Shown: positions 9,329-21,641, numbered from the stretch's first letter. The stretch: 64,000 nt of DNA from Prinsepia uniflora (GCA_032719365.1 CM064875.1:18079674-18143673), one strand, 5' to 3'. The notes: generated from the sequence alone by a model not told the origin. Program-made: numbers and translations.

Positions 9329-10904
9329 ACAAACTCATCAATAAATTTGTTTCTAATTTTGTGGTGAATGTTTGTTTGTATAGGGAAGCAATATATATAT
9401 ATAGCAAGTATAATTTTGAGTTTGGTTGATGGTGTGTTTGTTTAAGATGTTAAATAATTTGAAGGTGTGTGTGTGTGTGTTTTTTTTTTTTTTTTGAAGT
9501 TGAATAAATTGAAGGTGTGTTTGATTAGTTTCGTCGTTGTACTGTATCCACATGATTAATGGAGCAATTTATAAAATGCCAATTAAGTTGCATATCATGC
9601 AGTCATATATATGCTTTAAATAAATATTTGAATTGTAATAATTAAGTTTGTTATGATGAACCAATCTATAAATTTCTAGTTTTCTTAATTACGTACAAAA
9701 AAAAGATTTCGAAATGGTTAGGAGATGACAACTGGTTTAGAATTTCAGATAATAACGAATATTTAGGGGAAAAAAAATTACCCAATGAAAATTATGAAAT
9801 GAGAAGGTTCCTTCCCAAAAGGGTATCTCAAAGTGCCATTATAGGGGACAAATTCGAGGGACAAGCAAAAATTTAGCCTCCAAAAACAGCCATGCATGGG
9901 TGCAGATTGACACTTTGCGATATGGAGCTCACCCTGATATCCATATCGGATTCTTGTTTTGGGGATGGGACGACGGAATGTGTTTGGAAATTTTAGACAT
10001 TATGTCCAAATGATAAGAATAGTACGTATAGTTGAATGATTGGTTGAAAGCTAAGAGTAGGTAGTTGCTTTAGGGTTTTATGCTTTGTTTTTATTTTATT
10101 CGTTGTGGTTTGGTGGCCCTAGATTCTTCTTCACTGGATACTTGTATCCATTATCTGGGTGTGTGTTTCTGGTTTAGTTCATGACATAACTGTAAACTTA
10201 AAAAATGGTTAAATTATTTTCTTTTGCTGTTGTTGGCTATTAATATATATAGCAAGTTATTCTCTGTTGTCTTTTGGTGTAGAAAAATTATAGTTTATGA
10301 TTTGTGATAATTTTACAATTATATTTAATAATATAGTGAGTGTTGTTATTTATTAATCACATTTTATTTATAGTGATATATTCTTTTATATAGTATTATT
10401 TTAATTTACCCAATAATTCATATTACTTATATTATGATCGGAGCCGTTTAATTATACATATAGATCATCATTTTAATATCATTTATACAAAAAATCCACT
10501 ATAATGGATATCATTTAGTCTTTTTTACCTAGAACAAATATCGTTGAATTGTTTAATACATATGAATGACTAAAGAACCTCCAAAGTTATTGATTTTTTA
10601 AGGAGGTGATCATGAAACGATTATGAAAGAGAAGAACAGCTCTGATTATAATATATGCATACAAATTTTTCTATATATTGAAATAGTGGTAAAAAAGGTA
10701 TAGCTAGAGTGTGATGCGCAAGAATTATCATTCTTTTCTAATAGATAAATTTCACTATTCTACAATGCCTAATCTTTATCTCGGAAAAAAAATATGACTT
10801 ATTTAAAACAATGTCGGAACGTGATCACTGAAAATCATAAGAACATTATTCATTTCATTATATCAAAGGAACTTCTATTCATTTAGTTATATATATAGAG
10901 AGAA
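9329..10904. other. AT-rich intergenic sequence with microsatellites
   Basis: It has (TA)n at about 9391, (GT)n followed by T17 at 9465-9496, and otherwise A/T-rich text with no open frame of note. No gene or complete element was recognised. A weakly foldback-like stretch cannot be excluded. Confidence 0.5.
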
Positions 10905-11231
10905 TAAATGGTTGCTAATATCCCGAATTTTTACCATAATTTTAACAATCATCATATACTTCAGGACCAGTATCCACTGTCTATGAACTTTACCTTAATA
11001 TTTTCCTTAGTCACTCCATCTATTTTTCAAACAAATTCCTTAAAAAAATCACATGAAACGCATTTGTATTGACAAATTTTTTTCTCTTTTTTTCACGTAA
11101 TGTGTTTAAAAAATAGATGGATAACTAACAGAAACATTAAGGTAAAATTTAAGGACATAAATACTAATATTAAAGTATAACTATGGTTACAAAAATTGCG
11201 GTAAAGTTAAGGGACGGTTTCAACAATTTAA
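10905..11231. mobile_element. MITE, copy 2
   Basis: Starts TAAATGGTTGCTAA and contains TTTTTACCATAATTTTAACAA. It ends with the inverted counterpart (GCGGTAAAGTTAAGGGAC...CAACAATTTAAA). The internal order (ACTTTACCTTAAT, CATCTATTTTTCAAACAAATTCC) matches copies 1 and 3. Ends are approximate. Confidence 0.55.
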
Positions 11232-11242
11232 ACTTATATATA

Positions 11243-11430
11243 TAACACCCCGGAAATTCGAGAAAATATAAAATAACAATTTTGACCTCGTAGGGTTAAA
11301 ATGTTGGCTTTTTGATTGGGAAACTTTCTGAAAGTTTCGTGAGGGCCGTTACAAAGATCTCGTACTCCTGAATACGTAGGCAAACCATACGTTGAAAAAA
11401 AGAGGTTGGAGAAGTACTTTATGGGTCTAG
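11243..11430 (+). mobile_element. Fragment of short gypsy-type LTR
   Basis: It starts TAACACCCCGGAAATTCGAG and then carries, in the same order as the 5564 LTR, a GTTGGCTTTTT block, GGGCCGTTACAAAGATCTCG, and ACGTAGGCAAACC. The right side runs into unrelated sequence, so the exact end is unclear. Confidence 0.5.
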
Positions 11431-11649
11431 ATGAACTTTCATACTTGTTTCGTTGGCGTAAACTAAGGTGGCTGGAATCAGTTGGAAAGAGTGGGTCGGG
11501 TCGGCGACGTTGCCTGGGTCCGTTTATTCTTTCTTCTACAGCAATTCGATCAAGCCGTTCAACAAATTTGAAAAAAAAAATACGGTTCCGGGCAACAAAT
11601 TTTAAATTTTGATACAAATAAAAAATTTCTATTAATATCAAACCAACAT

Positions 11650-13150
11650 ATATATTAAATTACCAAAATGGTTTTTTAATTTTAAACCCTCGTAATTTCT
11701 TTGTTTTAAAATGGGCAATTAACTCATCTACTAACATGTAAATTTATTCAAAAATTTGCATATAGAAAAATTAAACTCATAGGTCCTTTGACTAATCAAA
11801 TGACTATACAATTTAAAATAGACCATAGTTTTTATATAAATTACAACTAATGTCATCTAATTGTAAACTAATCCAACAACAATCTAAAAATCACTTACCA
11901 AAATTTATTATGATTTCAACATTACTTTTTATTTTTTTATTATAAGATTATATTAAGGATTATTAAAATATTACTCCTATTTATATATTTTTTTTTCACT
12001 TGAGCATTTTAAAAGTAATATGAATATCTAATCTAACTTAAAGTAAGATAATTAAAAGCAGTAATTCTTCAAAAATAATTTTAAATTTAAAAATTCTTTA
12101 TCTTCCGATATTAAATAATTTGATTAATTTCGTATAGTTTAGGGTTTAATTCTTGAATTTTGTACCAAAATTCAAGAATTAAACCCTATGTCGTACGAGT
12201 TTTCACCACCATCTCCACACCACCAAGGCACCAACCCTCCCCCCCACCAAAAAAAAAAAAATTCTATACCCTACCGTTGAACCCCAGACAATACGGATTT
12301 TATTTTATTTTTTCTAGAAAAAAATTCAATCGTAACTATATACAATATATATATATATATAATATTTATTATATGTATAATATAATAAATGCTCCAAGAG
12401 GTCAAAGAAATCAAACACTAAGGGGCACATGGGGTAAAAAGGACAAAAAAAGACAAAAAAAGGGCACATGTGGAATTTCTTACTTATAATTTCTGTTTAG
12501 GGGCTTTTGAATAAAAAAAGTTTGAAGTAAGGTCTTATTTTGTTTAATATACAAGTATTAAAGGTTTTAAATAAAACTAAAAGTTATTAAGGATGTAACA
12601 ATGATTTACTCTTTTAAAATCTAATGTGCGTCAAGCATCTTTTTCCTCTCAAATTGCACGACATTTTCACCTACGTACGCACTCAAAGTGGCTAGCTTTA
12701 GCTTAATTAATGTACCGAGTTTGGAATTTAAATTTCAGTATAGTACTGAATGTGTCATGATAATAACCAATTAGAAAAATAAAACTAATTCTTTAATAAG
12801 GGTATTTTAGTAAATCAAATTCTAAGACTAACTATTCGGGATTTCACATTAAGATCAAGTTCGATTAAGGGAAATAAATCATTCATTGAATAATTTAGAG
12901 CTACCAAAAGGAAAAATGTCATTTATTGAATACAAGGAAAAGTATTTTAAGTAGAGTGCCCTTATTAAAACCCCATCGAGTATTTCAACTCAACAAGGAA
13001 AGAGTATCACATACCAAATACATTAATATTACAGCTCAACAAGGAAAGAGTATCACATACCAAATACATTAATATTACAGCATATATATGGAGCATAATC
13101 CTCGCACAAGAACAATATTAAAAGACAAACATTTATAACAACAAACAATG
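11650..13150. other. AT-rich intergenic sequence
   Basis: No gene recognised. It contains an (AT)n run near 12345. A 46-bp exact tandem duplication lies at about 12988-13080, with the unit including CAAGGAAAGAGTATCACATA. Confidence 0.55.
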
Positions 13151-13171
13151 TTGTCGACAAAAACAACAGCT

Positions 13172-13177
13172 TTTATT
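13172..13177 (-). promoter_or_regulatory. Poly(A) signal of the 14-exon gene
   Basis: AATAAA on the minus strand, about 50 nt after the stop codon at 13228-13230. Confidence 0.5.
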
Positions 13178-13181
13178 TAAA

Positions 13182-13245
13182 ACCTTCTCCAACAGTTACA
13201 ACTGCTTTTTAGGACCTTCTCCAACAGTTACAGCTGCTTTTTAGG
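13182..13245. repeat. 32-bp tandem duplication across the stop codon
   Basis: The unit ACCTTCTCCAACAGTTACA...CTGCTTTTTAGG is present twice in a row. The copy nearer the coding region holds the final codons and TAA of the gene at 13228; the second lies in the 3' untranslated region. Confidence 0.85.
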
Positions 13246-16200
13246 GTTTTCTAGATCGGATCGATAACTTTCTTCATCAAGTATTAGGTTCGGTGTTCTC
13301 CAAATTCCGAAAGTATGTTCAGAGTCTACACACAAATCCCCTCCTAAACAGTTTCAAATCATTTCAATGTCATTAAAACTCGAGTGAAAATAAAAAGGAC
13401 AAAGAAGTTTCACATTCTATAAAATTTGAGGGTGTGCAACATAGAGCTTACCCTCTATACCAGCTTCCATGCATCTTTCCAAGTATTTTGCAGACAGCTC
13501 AGGATCCAGTAGTTTCAATAAATTGTTGTGCTTCTGTTCAATCTCAGCTACGCATTTTTCCTGAGGTAGTATACATCACTTGGTGTTACTTAGCTACGTA
13601 TCCTTTCATTCAAAAAGGTTATCTACCCTTTCATCATCATTGTATATCTTTTTTCAAAATCTGAATTTAAAGTTAATATTACGTTGACACATATAAGTGC
13701 GTACATATATGTATATTATCTAGTGTTACATGCATGATCGTTGATGTTTTAGAATAAAACATTTCTTTTAAAAAATATATATGAAATACATGGCATACTA
13801 ACCAGTTCAATTGAAGCAGACGATCCAAATGCTCTGACATAAAACCGCAATATATTAAAAGTATTTTCTTTTACATCTTTCTGCATGACGAATCAAATAT
13901 TTAAGAATAAGAAATTAACATATCAACATGAATTTAAGAATACGAAATTAATTTAAAGTGAAAATATTTAAGGCTAATAAATTAACTCTGCAAATTAGAG
14001 CTCACCTCATAGTCAGACCTACAACAACATCAATGCCAATATTGATACTCATCGATCATTTGCTCGCAAAACAAATTATTATAAGTGAAAGATAATAAAT
14101 AAAAACTCCAAATATATTATTTGAGCTAGAAGAAAACTAAAAACGGGCAACGTTTTTCAATATAGTTTTTGAAACACCATTTTATAAAACAAAATCAACA
14201 AAAAGGATTTTGCATATTTAATATTTGAGAATGTTTTTAGTAGTTTAATCTGAAAATGATTTTGTAAGATTGAAAATGGGAAAACTTATTTGGTTAAAAT
14301 ATATTAAATTAAAAAGAAGAAAGAGTGAATATGCATTAGACATAGGTTAACAAACATATATTTTGAGATGGTAATGGTGGAAATGGAACGTAATGGTATA
14401 GATAGTGGTAGTTTGATAGGGTGGAGGTGGAGGTGATCGTTGGAGTGGCGGTGAGGATGATGGTAGTTGTGGGGTAGAGGTGTAGGTGGTGGTGGTAGCT
14501 CTGATGGAGTGGTTGTGAGGGTAGCATAAGTGGTGGTTGTGGTAGCAGCGGTAGTGGCAACGGATGCAACGATAAGATGGGGTGAGATTGGTAGTGATGG
14601 TGTTATTGATGGTGGTTATTGTGATGGTGCGAGGGTGGAGGTAACGTGGCCATGGTGGTATTGTTAGTTTTAGTTGTGAAAGGTGGTGTTGTGGGTGGTT
14701 TCGGTGGTGATGGTAGTGGTGGTAGTGGCATGATAGTGGTGATGGTAGTGGTGGTAGTGGCATGATAGTGGTGATGGTAGGATAGTGGTGGTGATGGTGG
14801 TAATGGTGGTGGTGGTGGTGGTGGTGGTAGTTGTGTGGTGGTAGTAGTGATAAGGTTGTGGTGGGGGTGATTGCGGTTGGGGTTGGGGATGGTGGTAAAG
14901 GGTGTGATGCAATGGTGGTAGTGGTGGAAGGACGGATGGTGGTGGTGTTAGAGGCGATGTTGTCAGCGGTGCTGGAGGTGGTGGTAGAGATTGGCAACGG
15001 AGGCAGCGAATGAGGCGGCGATCGTAGTGATGGTGGTAGTCATGGCGGCGACGGTTGTTGTGATGGTGGGGTGGTGTTGGCGGCAGTGATGGAGATGATG
15101 TTAGTAGTCCTGTTAATCGGTTTGAAAAAAAAAACCGACTGAAAAATCATACCAAACTGAAAAATTTAAACCAAAGAAAAATCGAGATCGATTGGAGAAA
15201 ATCGAACCGAACCGTATTGAAATAAGTTCGGTTTCAATTTTCAGCATATGAACACCAAACCAAATCGAACCGAAAAAAAGAGAGAAATTGGACCGAACCG
15301 GCCCAAACCGAAGTTGTTACTTATTTTACTAAACGGCATCGTTTTATATGAAGCCCTAGTTCACATTTCTTCCATCGCTTCCCACTTCGGCAGCCTCCAT
15401 ATCGGTCCATTGATTGTCTCAAACTCATAGTCTCACTCCCAGACCCTCCTTCCTCCCATTCCTCGTTCCGTTTCATTTCTTGCATCTCTCTCCTTAACCG
15501 GCCCTCACCGTTGTCTCAGTCTCTTAGAGCCTCACGGGCTCACGGCTCTTCTCTTGCGTCGAAGGTTTTAGATGGCAGCAGAAGTGCAAAGGTTTCGAAT
15601 CTACCGCTCCATATATATCCTCTTTGACGATTCCATCTTTCAGGTTCAGAATATATAGCTTCTTGTTGCTGCTGCTATTAGTTCTTCCCTTACCAAATAA
15701 ATTTCTCTACATTTTTCTATGCATTGCTATTTATTTTTACAATTTTCATGGGTTTATTGTTGTATTTGTTTCTGTATATTAAAGATTCATGGTTTTTGGA
15801 TATTGGGGTTTCTTCGTTTCGATTTCTAGGGCTATTTTTTATATTTTTTTATTATTATTTTTTTGCCAACATTTTTTTTCTTTTATTATTGAAGGCAGGT
15901 TTGTGTTCTTCTTATGTATTAATTAGGTTTTAACGTGTTAAACTTTTATTGTTAAGTATATGTACAAATTTCTAGTTGGGGATGGGTTTTTCGATTTGAG
16001 TAGTTTTTTCTATCTTCTTTTAGCTTGCGGCCCCCTCTTAATTTTGGGTTCTTTTATATTTTTCTTGAAGGTTTTTTCTTTCTTTCGCCTAATTTTTTAT
16101 TTTTATGTTTAAACATGTAGACAACTATTTATGGCTGAAGTTGGTAAGATATTTGGTGAACATGAGGGAAAGGGAGTGATTGAAGTTAAGTGTGACACTG

Positions 16201-19200
16201 TGGATGCACAACCGCAGGCACAAGACCACGAATGGGCACTGGATGAAGCTGACGCTCTGGAATATGACCAAGAGTAAAGGGTGTTTGATTTCCTCCACTG
16301 TCATTATGTTCCAAAATTGATTTGTACTATATATATTAGTAATAAGAATAAAATAACATATTTGTGCTTATATATAATGTATATTTTCTTGTGCTATCTG
16401 ATAGAGATTACTTTGGAAGCTTGGTTTGATGGTAGCTGCAGGGGCTTCTTTAGCCCTGGGTATAAAAACTGAGGTGAGCCGGCTTTATCTTCTTATTAAC
16501 TTCACCCTTCATCAGAGTAGTATGTGTGAAAGGCTTTAGATGGCTTCTTTGTGGTTGCTTTATGGGACTTTATTACTTTTGTTCTTGGAGGTGGATCTGG
16601 TATGCATTTCTTGAAGGATTAACAAGTCTTTGAAATGATCTCATGTCAAGACTGCGCGACTTGTGAGATAACTCATGTTTACAATCAAAATAGATGAACA
16701 AGTCTTTGAAATGATCTCATGTCAAGACTGAGCTACTTGTGAGATAACCCATGTTTACAATCAAAATAGATGAAATGTTTGATTGAAATTATCTCTGCAG
16801 GCAGATGAATGAAACCAAGCTGGTTGGCCAAATTCCTGCTGAGCTTGGGAAATTAGGACAACTGTATGAGTTGTGAGTACTTCGCATGCCAGATTTCCTG
16901 ATTTTCGTTTTATGGTTATTTGCTAACGTGTTACTGGTCAGGAATTTTGCCAGACAGTTTTACTCGAAACCGAATTAAACTGAATATTTCGATTTCGATT
17001 TTAGTCAGTTTTCAGTGAAAAAATCGAATCAAACTAAAATTCGTTCAGCATTGGTTTTGGTAAAAAATTGAACCGAAAAATCGATCAACACTCCTACGTC
17101 GTGGTGGTGGTGGTGGTGGTTGTGGATAATGTTGGTGATAATGACTTATAATATTGTGGTGGCTTTGTACTTAATATTATATGTGTACTGAATTTTCCTT
17201 ATTTTTTCGGTTGTATCCTAAAATTCAAAAACGATAATTTGTTATATTTTATGATGTAAATAAATTATTGTATTTTGTGTTTTCATTTTCTAAATTCATT
17301 TTTTAACTCTTTTTCAAAAATGTGTTAATAAATGCATTTTATAACTATTTTTGTATTTAAAAAACAAAGCTGTTCTTGAAAATGATACCAAACATGCCCT
17401 AAAAGTAGATAATAGAAATGATAAGACGAGTACTTACAAATCGTCGTATACTTCATATAAGAATTCTGCAGTTGATAGGAATTCCATATGCATCTCATCA
17501 ACCTTAATTACCACTCCCAAAAAAAAGTATACTTGACATCACATTTATATTCAAATAAATAAAAAAAAATTAAAAAATTTCACAATTAAGAAACATATAT
17601 AGTGATAAACATAAAACAAAATAAAAACTACCTACCTCTTCTCCTCTCAATTGGTACAGTAGAAGATTCATCACCCTATAATCAAAGCCTTTAAGATGAA
17701 CTGCCTTTATGACCTCTGGAATTGAAATCTGTGAAACTATTTTTTATTAATATAATTTCTTCATGAGAAAATTATGCATTTAATTAATGGGCTAAATTGA
17801 AGAAATCATCCATAAATTTTACCATAATTTTAATAACCGTCTCTAAATTTCAATATTAGTGTCCCCAGTCCTTGAGTTTTACTATAATAATTGAGTTAGT
17901 CCCTCTATTAAAAATTCAAACTAAATCATTAAAAATAAAGGTAAAAAATGTTCTTAAAATTTACCATAATTTTAACGAGAATCTGTGAAGTTTACTATAA
18001 TAGTTGAGTTTGCCTTTATTTCTAACTGGTTTCATTTGAACTTTTGACCAAGGGACTAACTTGATTGTTATAGTGAAGTTTAGGGATGGAGGCACTAATA
18101 TTGATGTTTATGGACGGTTGCTAAAATTATGGTAAAATCATGGCTGATTGCTCCAATGTATCCCAATTAATGATGTAAAATATCTCTAAACATACTATGT
18201 GCGTGTGTGTGTAGAAATGATAATTCTTGCATCACACCCTTGTCATACCTCCTCATACAACACTTTAATTTGTCAAATTATGTTTCAACATATATCATTA
18301 GTCGGAATCACTCGTATCCTAATTGTTTAGCTAGCCGTATGTATAACATAAACTAACGATTTTGGTAACAAATAAAATTCTCATGACGAACTGTTCATTT
18401 AGCTGATATATATATATATATATATATGAATGACTGAATGATCTGTAATTTTGTTTATTTTGTGTGTAAAGGATCTTAAACAGTTTAGATTATGATATAT
18501 GCATAAGTACAATTAGATCAATCGAGAGTCAATATAAAAAGGTACCATCAAAGCGAAATACAAGTATTATCCCTATAAAAATATACCTCTTCGTTATTCA
18601 TGAGTGCAGAACAAAGCTTTCTTTCCAGAGCCCAATACTCTTCTCCAGACTTTAGTTCATTTTCTATTCTAAACGCAATAAAATATAAAAGCATTTAAGT
18701 AAATTAAATTGATAACTTGTGAGGAGGTAGCTTTATTTCTCCAGTAGAGAGAATGAAATTAGAAAGCAAAATAATGATATGCACACCTCTTTGTCATAGC
18801 GCCAATGCTTTCATACAGACGTATCAATGGTCTGAATGCGTCACTTTTAAATATGTTTGCAGACCCATCAGGTAACATCTGTTCTTTCTGCGTGACAAAA
18901 ACATTGGTAAAGTGAAAAACTGGCCAAGCTAGTTATTCAGAATAGAAAAATTGTGGGTATGTGGGGTATCCGAATCGGAGTGTTTCATTGCTCCTAACCT
19001 CCACCTCAGCTCCTTTTTCAAAAATGGTAATTTTGCTGTTTGGTGTTTGCAGTGTCTCCTCATTCAAATCGTCAAGCTGCATATGGCAATAAATAAAACC
19101 CTGAATTAATAAAAAGAAGCAGTATCTAACAGCAAAAAAGAAGAGAATGGAACCTAACTAATAGAATTTCTGAATTTGATGTCATTTGGGTAGATGGTTA

Positions 19201-20091
19201 CCTGATAAACTACACTGTCTGTGAACAAGAGGATGGGCAAATATTGGAATAGTGTTTGATGATTGTTTACATCCATTCCATGAAACATAAAGTAAGACTT
19301 GCACTGTAAAAATATGAGCTCACAATCAGTACTATCTTATATACGGTCCGATAAATTATTATATATATAAAAGATGTATATATCTCTTAGAAAACAAAGC
19401 TTGATTGCTTACAAAATCTTCAACGATAGAACTTGATTTCTGCATTTCGTCGAGTCCAATCGTGGGCATATCTTCATCAGACTCTGGCTTATCATAGCCT
19501 GTAAACCCCAAGAAATGCCCTTGCGAATTTATTAAAATGTGAAATTTGGTGAATTTATTAAAATATCATTCAACGTACAAGTCATGAATGTACATTTATA
19601 TTAATAACAATTTATTTGTTATTTTTTACTTTTTATCCAATTTCGAGTAATTCACCTGTTCCAGCAAGAAATTCAGATGCCTCCTTAAGAAATTCAGCAG
19701 AAATCTGCCAAACCAATAACATTGGTTAGCTTACTTATAAATGAACACTCATCCCTGCTCATCATGCTCTGCTTAGCTTACCTCTTTTGGCATGTATTCA
19801 GAAACCAAACTGCACTTTTTGACCAAGTCAAGCTTGCCGCATGGTTGTGCCTTTCGGAATATTCATAGAAATTAGAATTTCCAAAATTAGAAACATAAAT
19901 AAAACTAATTGATCAAATAATAAATGAAAAATAAAATATTTTTCATGGAGGCCTAAGCTTACCAGGAGGAGCAGCAGCTTAGAAACAAAGCATCTGCAGT
20001 CTTGGTCGAACGACGTCATAGGAACAACCTCCGGAGATTTTACAAACGTCACCATTCTCCTCAATTCATCCATAATTTTTCTCTCACCCAA
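13228..20091 (-). CDS. Conserved plant protein of unknown function, 14 exons
   Basis: Exons in transcript order: 19963-20091, 19782-19850, 19656-19704, 19413-19498, 19202-19303, 18999-19076, 18787-18887, 18587-18668, 17636-17728, 17438-17502, 14006-14018, 13803-13880, 13452-13560, 13228-13325. They total 1152 nt, 383 residues plus TAA. Every junction is GT-AG and the frame is open throughout, which is strong evidence for a real gene. The product looks soluble and mostly helical, with no signal peptide or membrane span. Recognisable stretches are FMFHGMDVNNHQTLFQYLP, VVYQLDDLNEE, KAVHLKGFDYRVMNLLLYQL, VDEMHMEFLSTAEFLYEVYD, ENTFNILRFYVRAFG and LLKLLDPELSAKYLERC. The second half resembles a plant-wide family I recall but cannot name, in which H-MEFL..SEFL.E..DDL.DYE..V.EN.FNILR is conserved. 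A TATATATA site lies about 85-95 bp upstream of the ATG. I infer no function. Confidence 0.85.
14345..15104. repeat. GGT-rich minisatellite within intron 10
   Basis: About 760 bp of degenerate GGTGGT/GATGGT/GTAGTG repeats with (GGT)n runs near 14806-14830. Long open frames here (histidine, threonine and proline-rich on the minus strand) come from the repeat and are not called as genes. The same repeat resumes at 17100 beyond the inserted element. Confidence 0.9.
16133..16277 (+). pseudogene. Exon-like fragment, acidic C-terminus of an unknown protein
   Basis: After an acceptor-like ATGTAG the frame reads MAEVGKIFGEHEGKGVIEVK, continues acidic (WALDEADALEYDQE) and ends in TAA. It is preceded by 450 bp of T-rich, intron-like sequence. 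A leader-like stretch with ATGGCAGCAGAAGTG sits at 15572. I do not recognise the parent gene. It lies inside a hAT-like element, so capture is the likely origin. Confidence 0.4.
16405..16471 (+). pseudogene. Exon-like hydrophobic fragment
   Basis: Bounded by AG (GATAG) and a GAG|GTGAGC donor. It reads LLWKLGLMVAAGASLALGIK, a small alanine/glycine-rich hydrophobic segment of the kind found in membrane proteins. The parent gene is unknown. Confidence 0.4.
16624..16775. repeat. 78-bp tandem duplication
   Basis: The unit AAGTCTTTGAAATGATCTCA...ACAATCAAAATAGATGAA is present twice with few differences, just upstream of the LRR fragment. Confidence 0.85.
16801..16872 (+). pseudogene. Leucine-rich-repeat exon fragment
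   Basis: After a CTGCAG acceptor the frame gives KLVGQIPAELGKLGQLYEL, a standard plant extracellular LRR (consensus L.G.IP..LG.L..L..L). It runs to a GTGAGT donor-like site. A length of about 72 bp equals one LRR exon of a receptor kinase gene. Alone it is a fragment. Confidence 0.6.
17790..18164. mobile_element. MITE, copy 3, within intron 8
   Basis: A foldback element of 375 bp. The left end GGCTAAATTGAAGAAATCATCC pairs with the right end, which reads GGGATACATTGGAGCAATCAGCC inward. The TSD AATTAATG lies at 17782-17789 and 18165-18172. The TIR style and the 8-9 bp TSD suggest a Mutator-like MITE. It contains the TTTTACCATAATTTTA block shared with copies 1 and 2. Confidence 0.75.
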
Positions 20092-20175
20092 TCTTCTATC
20101 TGCTCACTTCAATCTCTATTATTGTTATTAAAATGGAAGGGCTCTTGGCGTTAATACTGCATGTACCATTGCCCC

Positions 20176-20184
20176 TATATATAT
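20176..20184 (-). promoter_or_regulatory. TATA-like site of the 14-exon gene
   Basis: TATATATAG on the minus strand, about 90 bp before the ATG at 20091. Surrounding A/T richness lowers certainty. Confidence 0.35.
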
Positions 20185-20191
20185 TATATAT

Positions 20192-20600
20192 AATTTAATA
20201 CAATAATTTCAATATGTGATTGTGACCCATGGTTTCATCCGTCTTTTTTTTTTTTTTTTTTTTTCTGGTCTGTCATTGCTTGTGAGTCTTGAACCCACAT
20301 TTTTCAATTAATTTAGAGATTTTCAAAGAAAAAAAAATTCGAAAGTGTTTCTATCTCATTTTCTATATATTTTAAAATTTTAATATTTGAGGGAATTTGG
20401 ATTTCCAAATTTAGCAAATAGGTAAAAAGAAATAACAATTGCTAACTTCTGATAATTAGATAAATTTTATAAATAATAACAAAAAATGAAGATGTTTAAC
20501 TTAAAATGAATAATAAAATATCTTAAATTTATCCAAAATAAGAAAAACTACTAGAGTTAACAAAAAAACCCAATTTCCAAAATGGAGAAAGTCCCAACCA
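20192..20600. other. AT-rich intergenic sequence
   Basis: Includes T20 at about 20245; nothing else recognised. Confidence 0.5.
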
Positions 20601-20760
20601 ACTAGCGCTACCCCGTGGATTAGGGCACTTTTTGCCCTTTAACTCCGACCTAGGCCTTGATATTGGGCTGAGTCAGGCAAGATCGACCCAAATTTTTTTG
20701 GCTTAGATCGGACAGGGTCGGGTTTATGACAAATTCTAAAAAAATACCAGGCGGGGCCGG

Positions 20761-20962
20761 GTGGGCTTAATGACATATATGAGAGCCCACAAACTTTATT
20801 GGGCTGGACTTTTATTGAGCTTAATGAATCGGCCCCAACATGTCTTCCCAGGCCGGGCCGGGTGGGCTTAATGACATATATGAGAGCCCATAGACTTTGT
20901 CGGGTTGGACTTTTATCGGGCTTAACGAGTCGGCCCCAATATGTCTTCCCAGGTCGGGCACA
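20761..20962. repeat. 101-bp GC-rich tandem repeat, two copies
   Basis: Unit GTGGGCTTAATGACATATAT...CCCAGGCCGGGCCGG, copies starting at 20761 and 20862 with about 10% difference. It lies in a GGCCGGG-rich block (20600-20970) that is otherwise anonymous. Short open frames across it are products of the repeat. Confidence 0.85.
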
Positions 20963-20969
20963 AATGAGC

Positions 20970-21610
20970 TTAATCTTACAGTAGAATTGTTTAAGAATTG
21001 TTTTGTTGAGATATTTTTAGATGAAAGGTCATTCGTTAGCGTTCTAACCGTAGTTAGAACATCCTCTTATGTCAATTATAGGAAGTTAGAATCATTTGTG
21101 ATAGACAACGTTTGAAACTCCTTTTTTTTGAAATGTTTTTGGGTAATGCCTCCAAGAAAGCGTTAACCCTCTTAATCCTTCCACAATCGTAGTGTCAAAA
21201 TAAAGGAAAAAAAGTTTTGAAAAATGAAAAGGGGAAAGTATAAGAGAATATAGAATCAAATAGTAAAAGTGAAAGGTTGAGGCTTGGATCACAAGAACTT
21301 AAAATAAAAAGAATATCCTTCTAGTTCCGCCTTTAGTTGCCTAGTTAACCGTCTTCCATGGCTAAAGCTTTTGAGTTTGATCATGTATATGGTGTTAGTA
21401 ATCTATTACGATATGGGGTGAGTTACGGGTTTTGTATTAGAACAATACAAGAACAATACAAGAACACTACGTAGGTGATAATGTAACAATTACATTGTAG
21501 AAACTTCAATCCATACAAAGATGTTCATTGCTAGGGCACGTACCAATTAATTATTTAAACTTAATTTGTTTTATTTCATAATCTTCGTCTGTACATGGAT
21601 AATTACTTAA

Positions 21611-21641
<31 letters not shown>

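Larger units (their letters stand above)
15105..17096. mobile_element. hAT-like non-autonomous element with captured gene pieces
   Basis: It interrupts the GGT minisatellite. The ends are imperfect inverted repeats of hAT style: left TAGTCCTGTTAATCGGTTT; right, read inward, TAGGAGTGTTGATCGATTT. Both are followed by sub-terminal arrays of AACCGAA/TTCGGTT-type motifs (15115-15310 and 16960-17085). No convincing 8-bp TSD is visible, perhaps because the target was repetitive. The interior has no transposase. It has gene-like pieces: a pyrimidine-rich leader and ATG at 15572, an exon-like frame at 16133-16277, a hydrophobic exon-like piece at 16405-16471, and an LRR piece at 16801-16872. Confidence 0.6.

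Noticed and set aside
14347..14997. 216-codon histidine/threonine/proline-rich open frame on the minus strand
   Set aside because: It is produced by the GGT-rich minisatellite; other frames of the same repeat are open too, and it lies inside an intron.
15572..15660. Intact gene starting MAAEVQR within the hAT-like element
   Set aside because: The frame closes quickly, and the following exon-like pieces do not join into one protein I can support.
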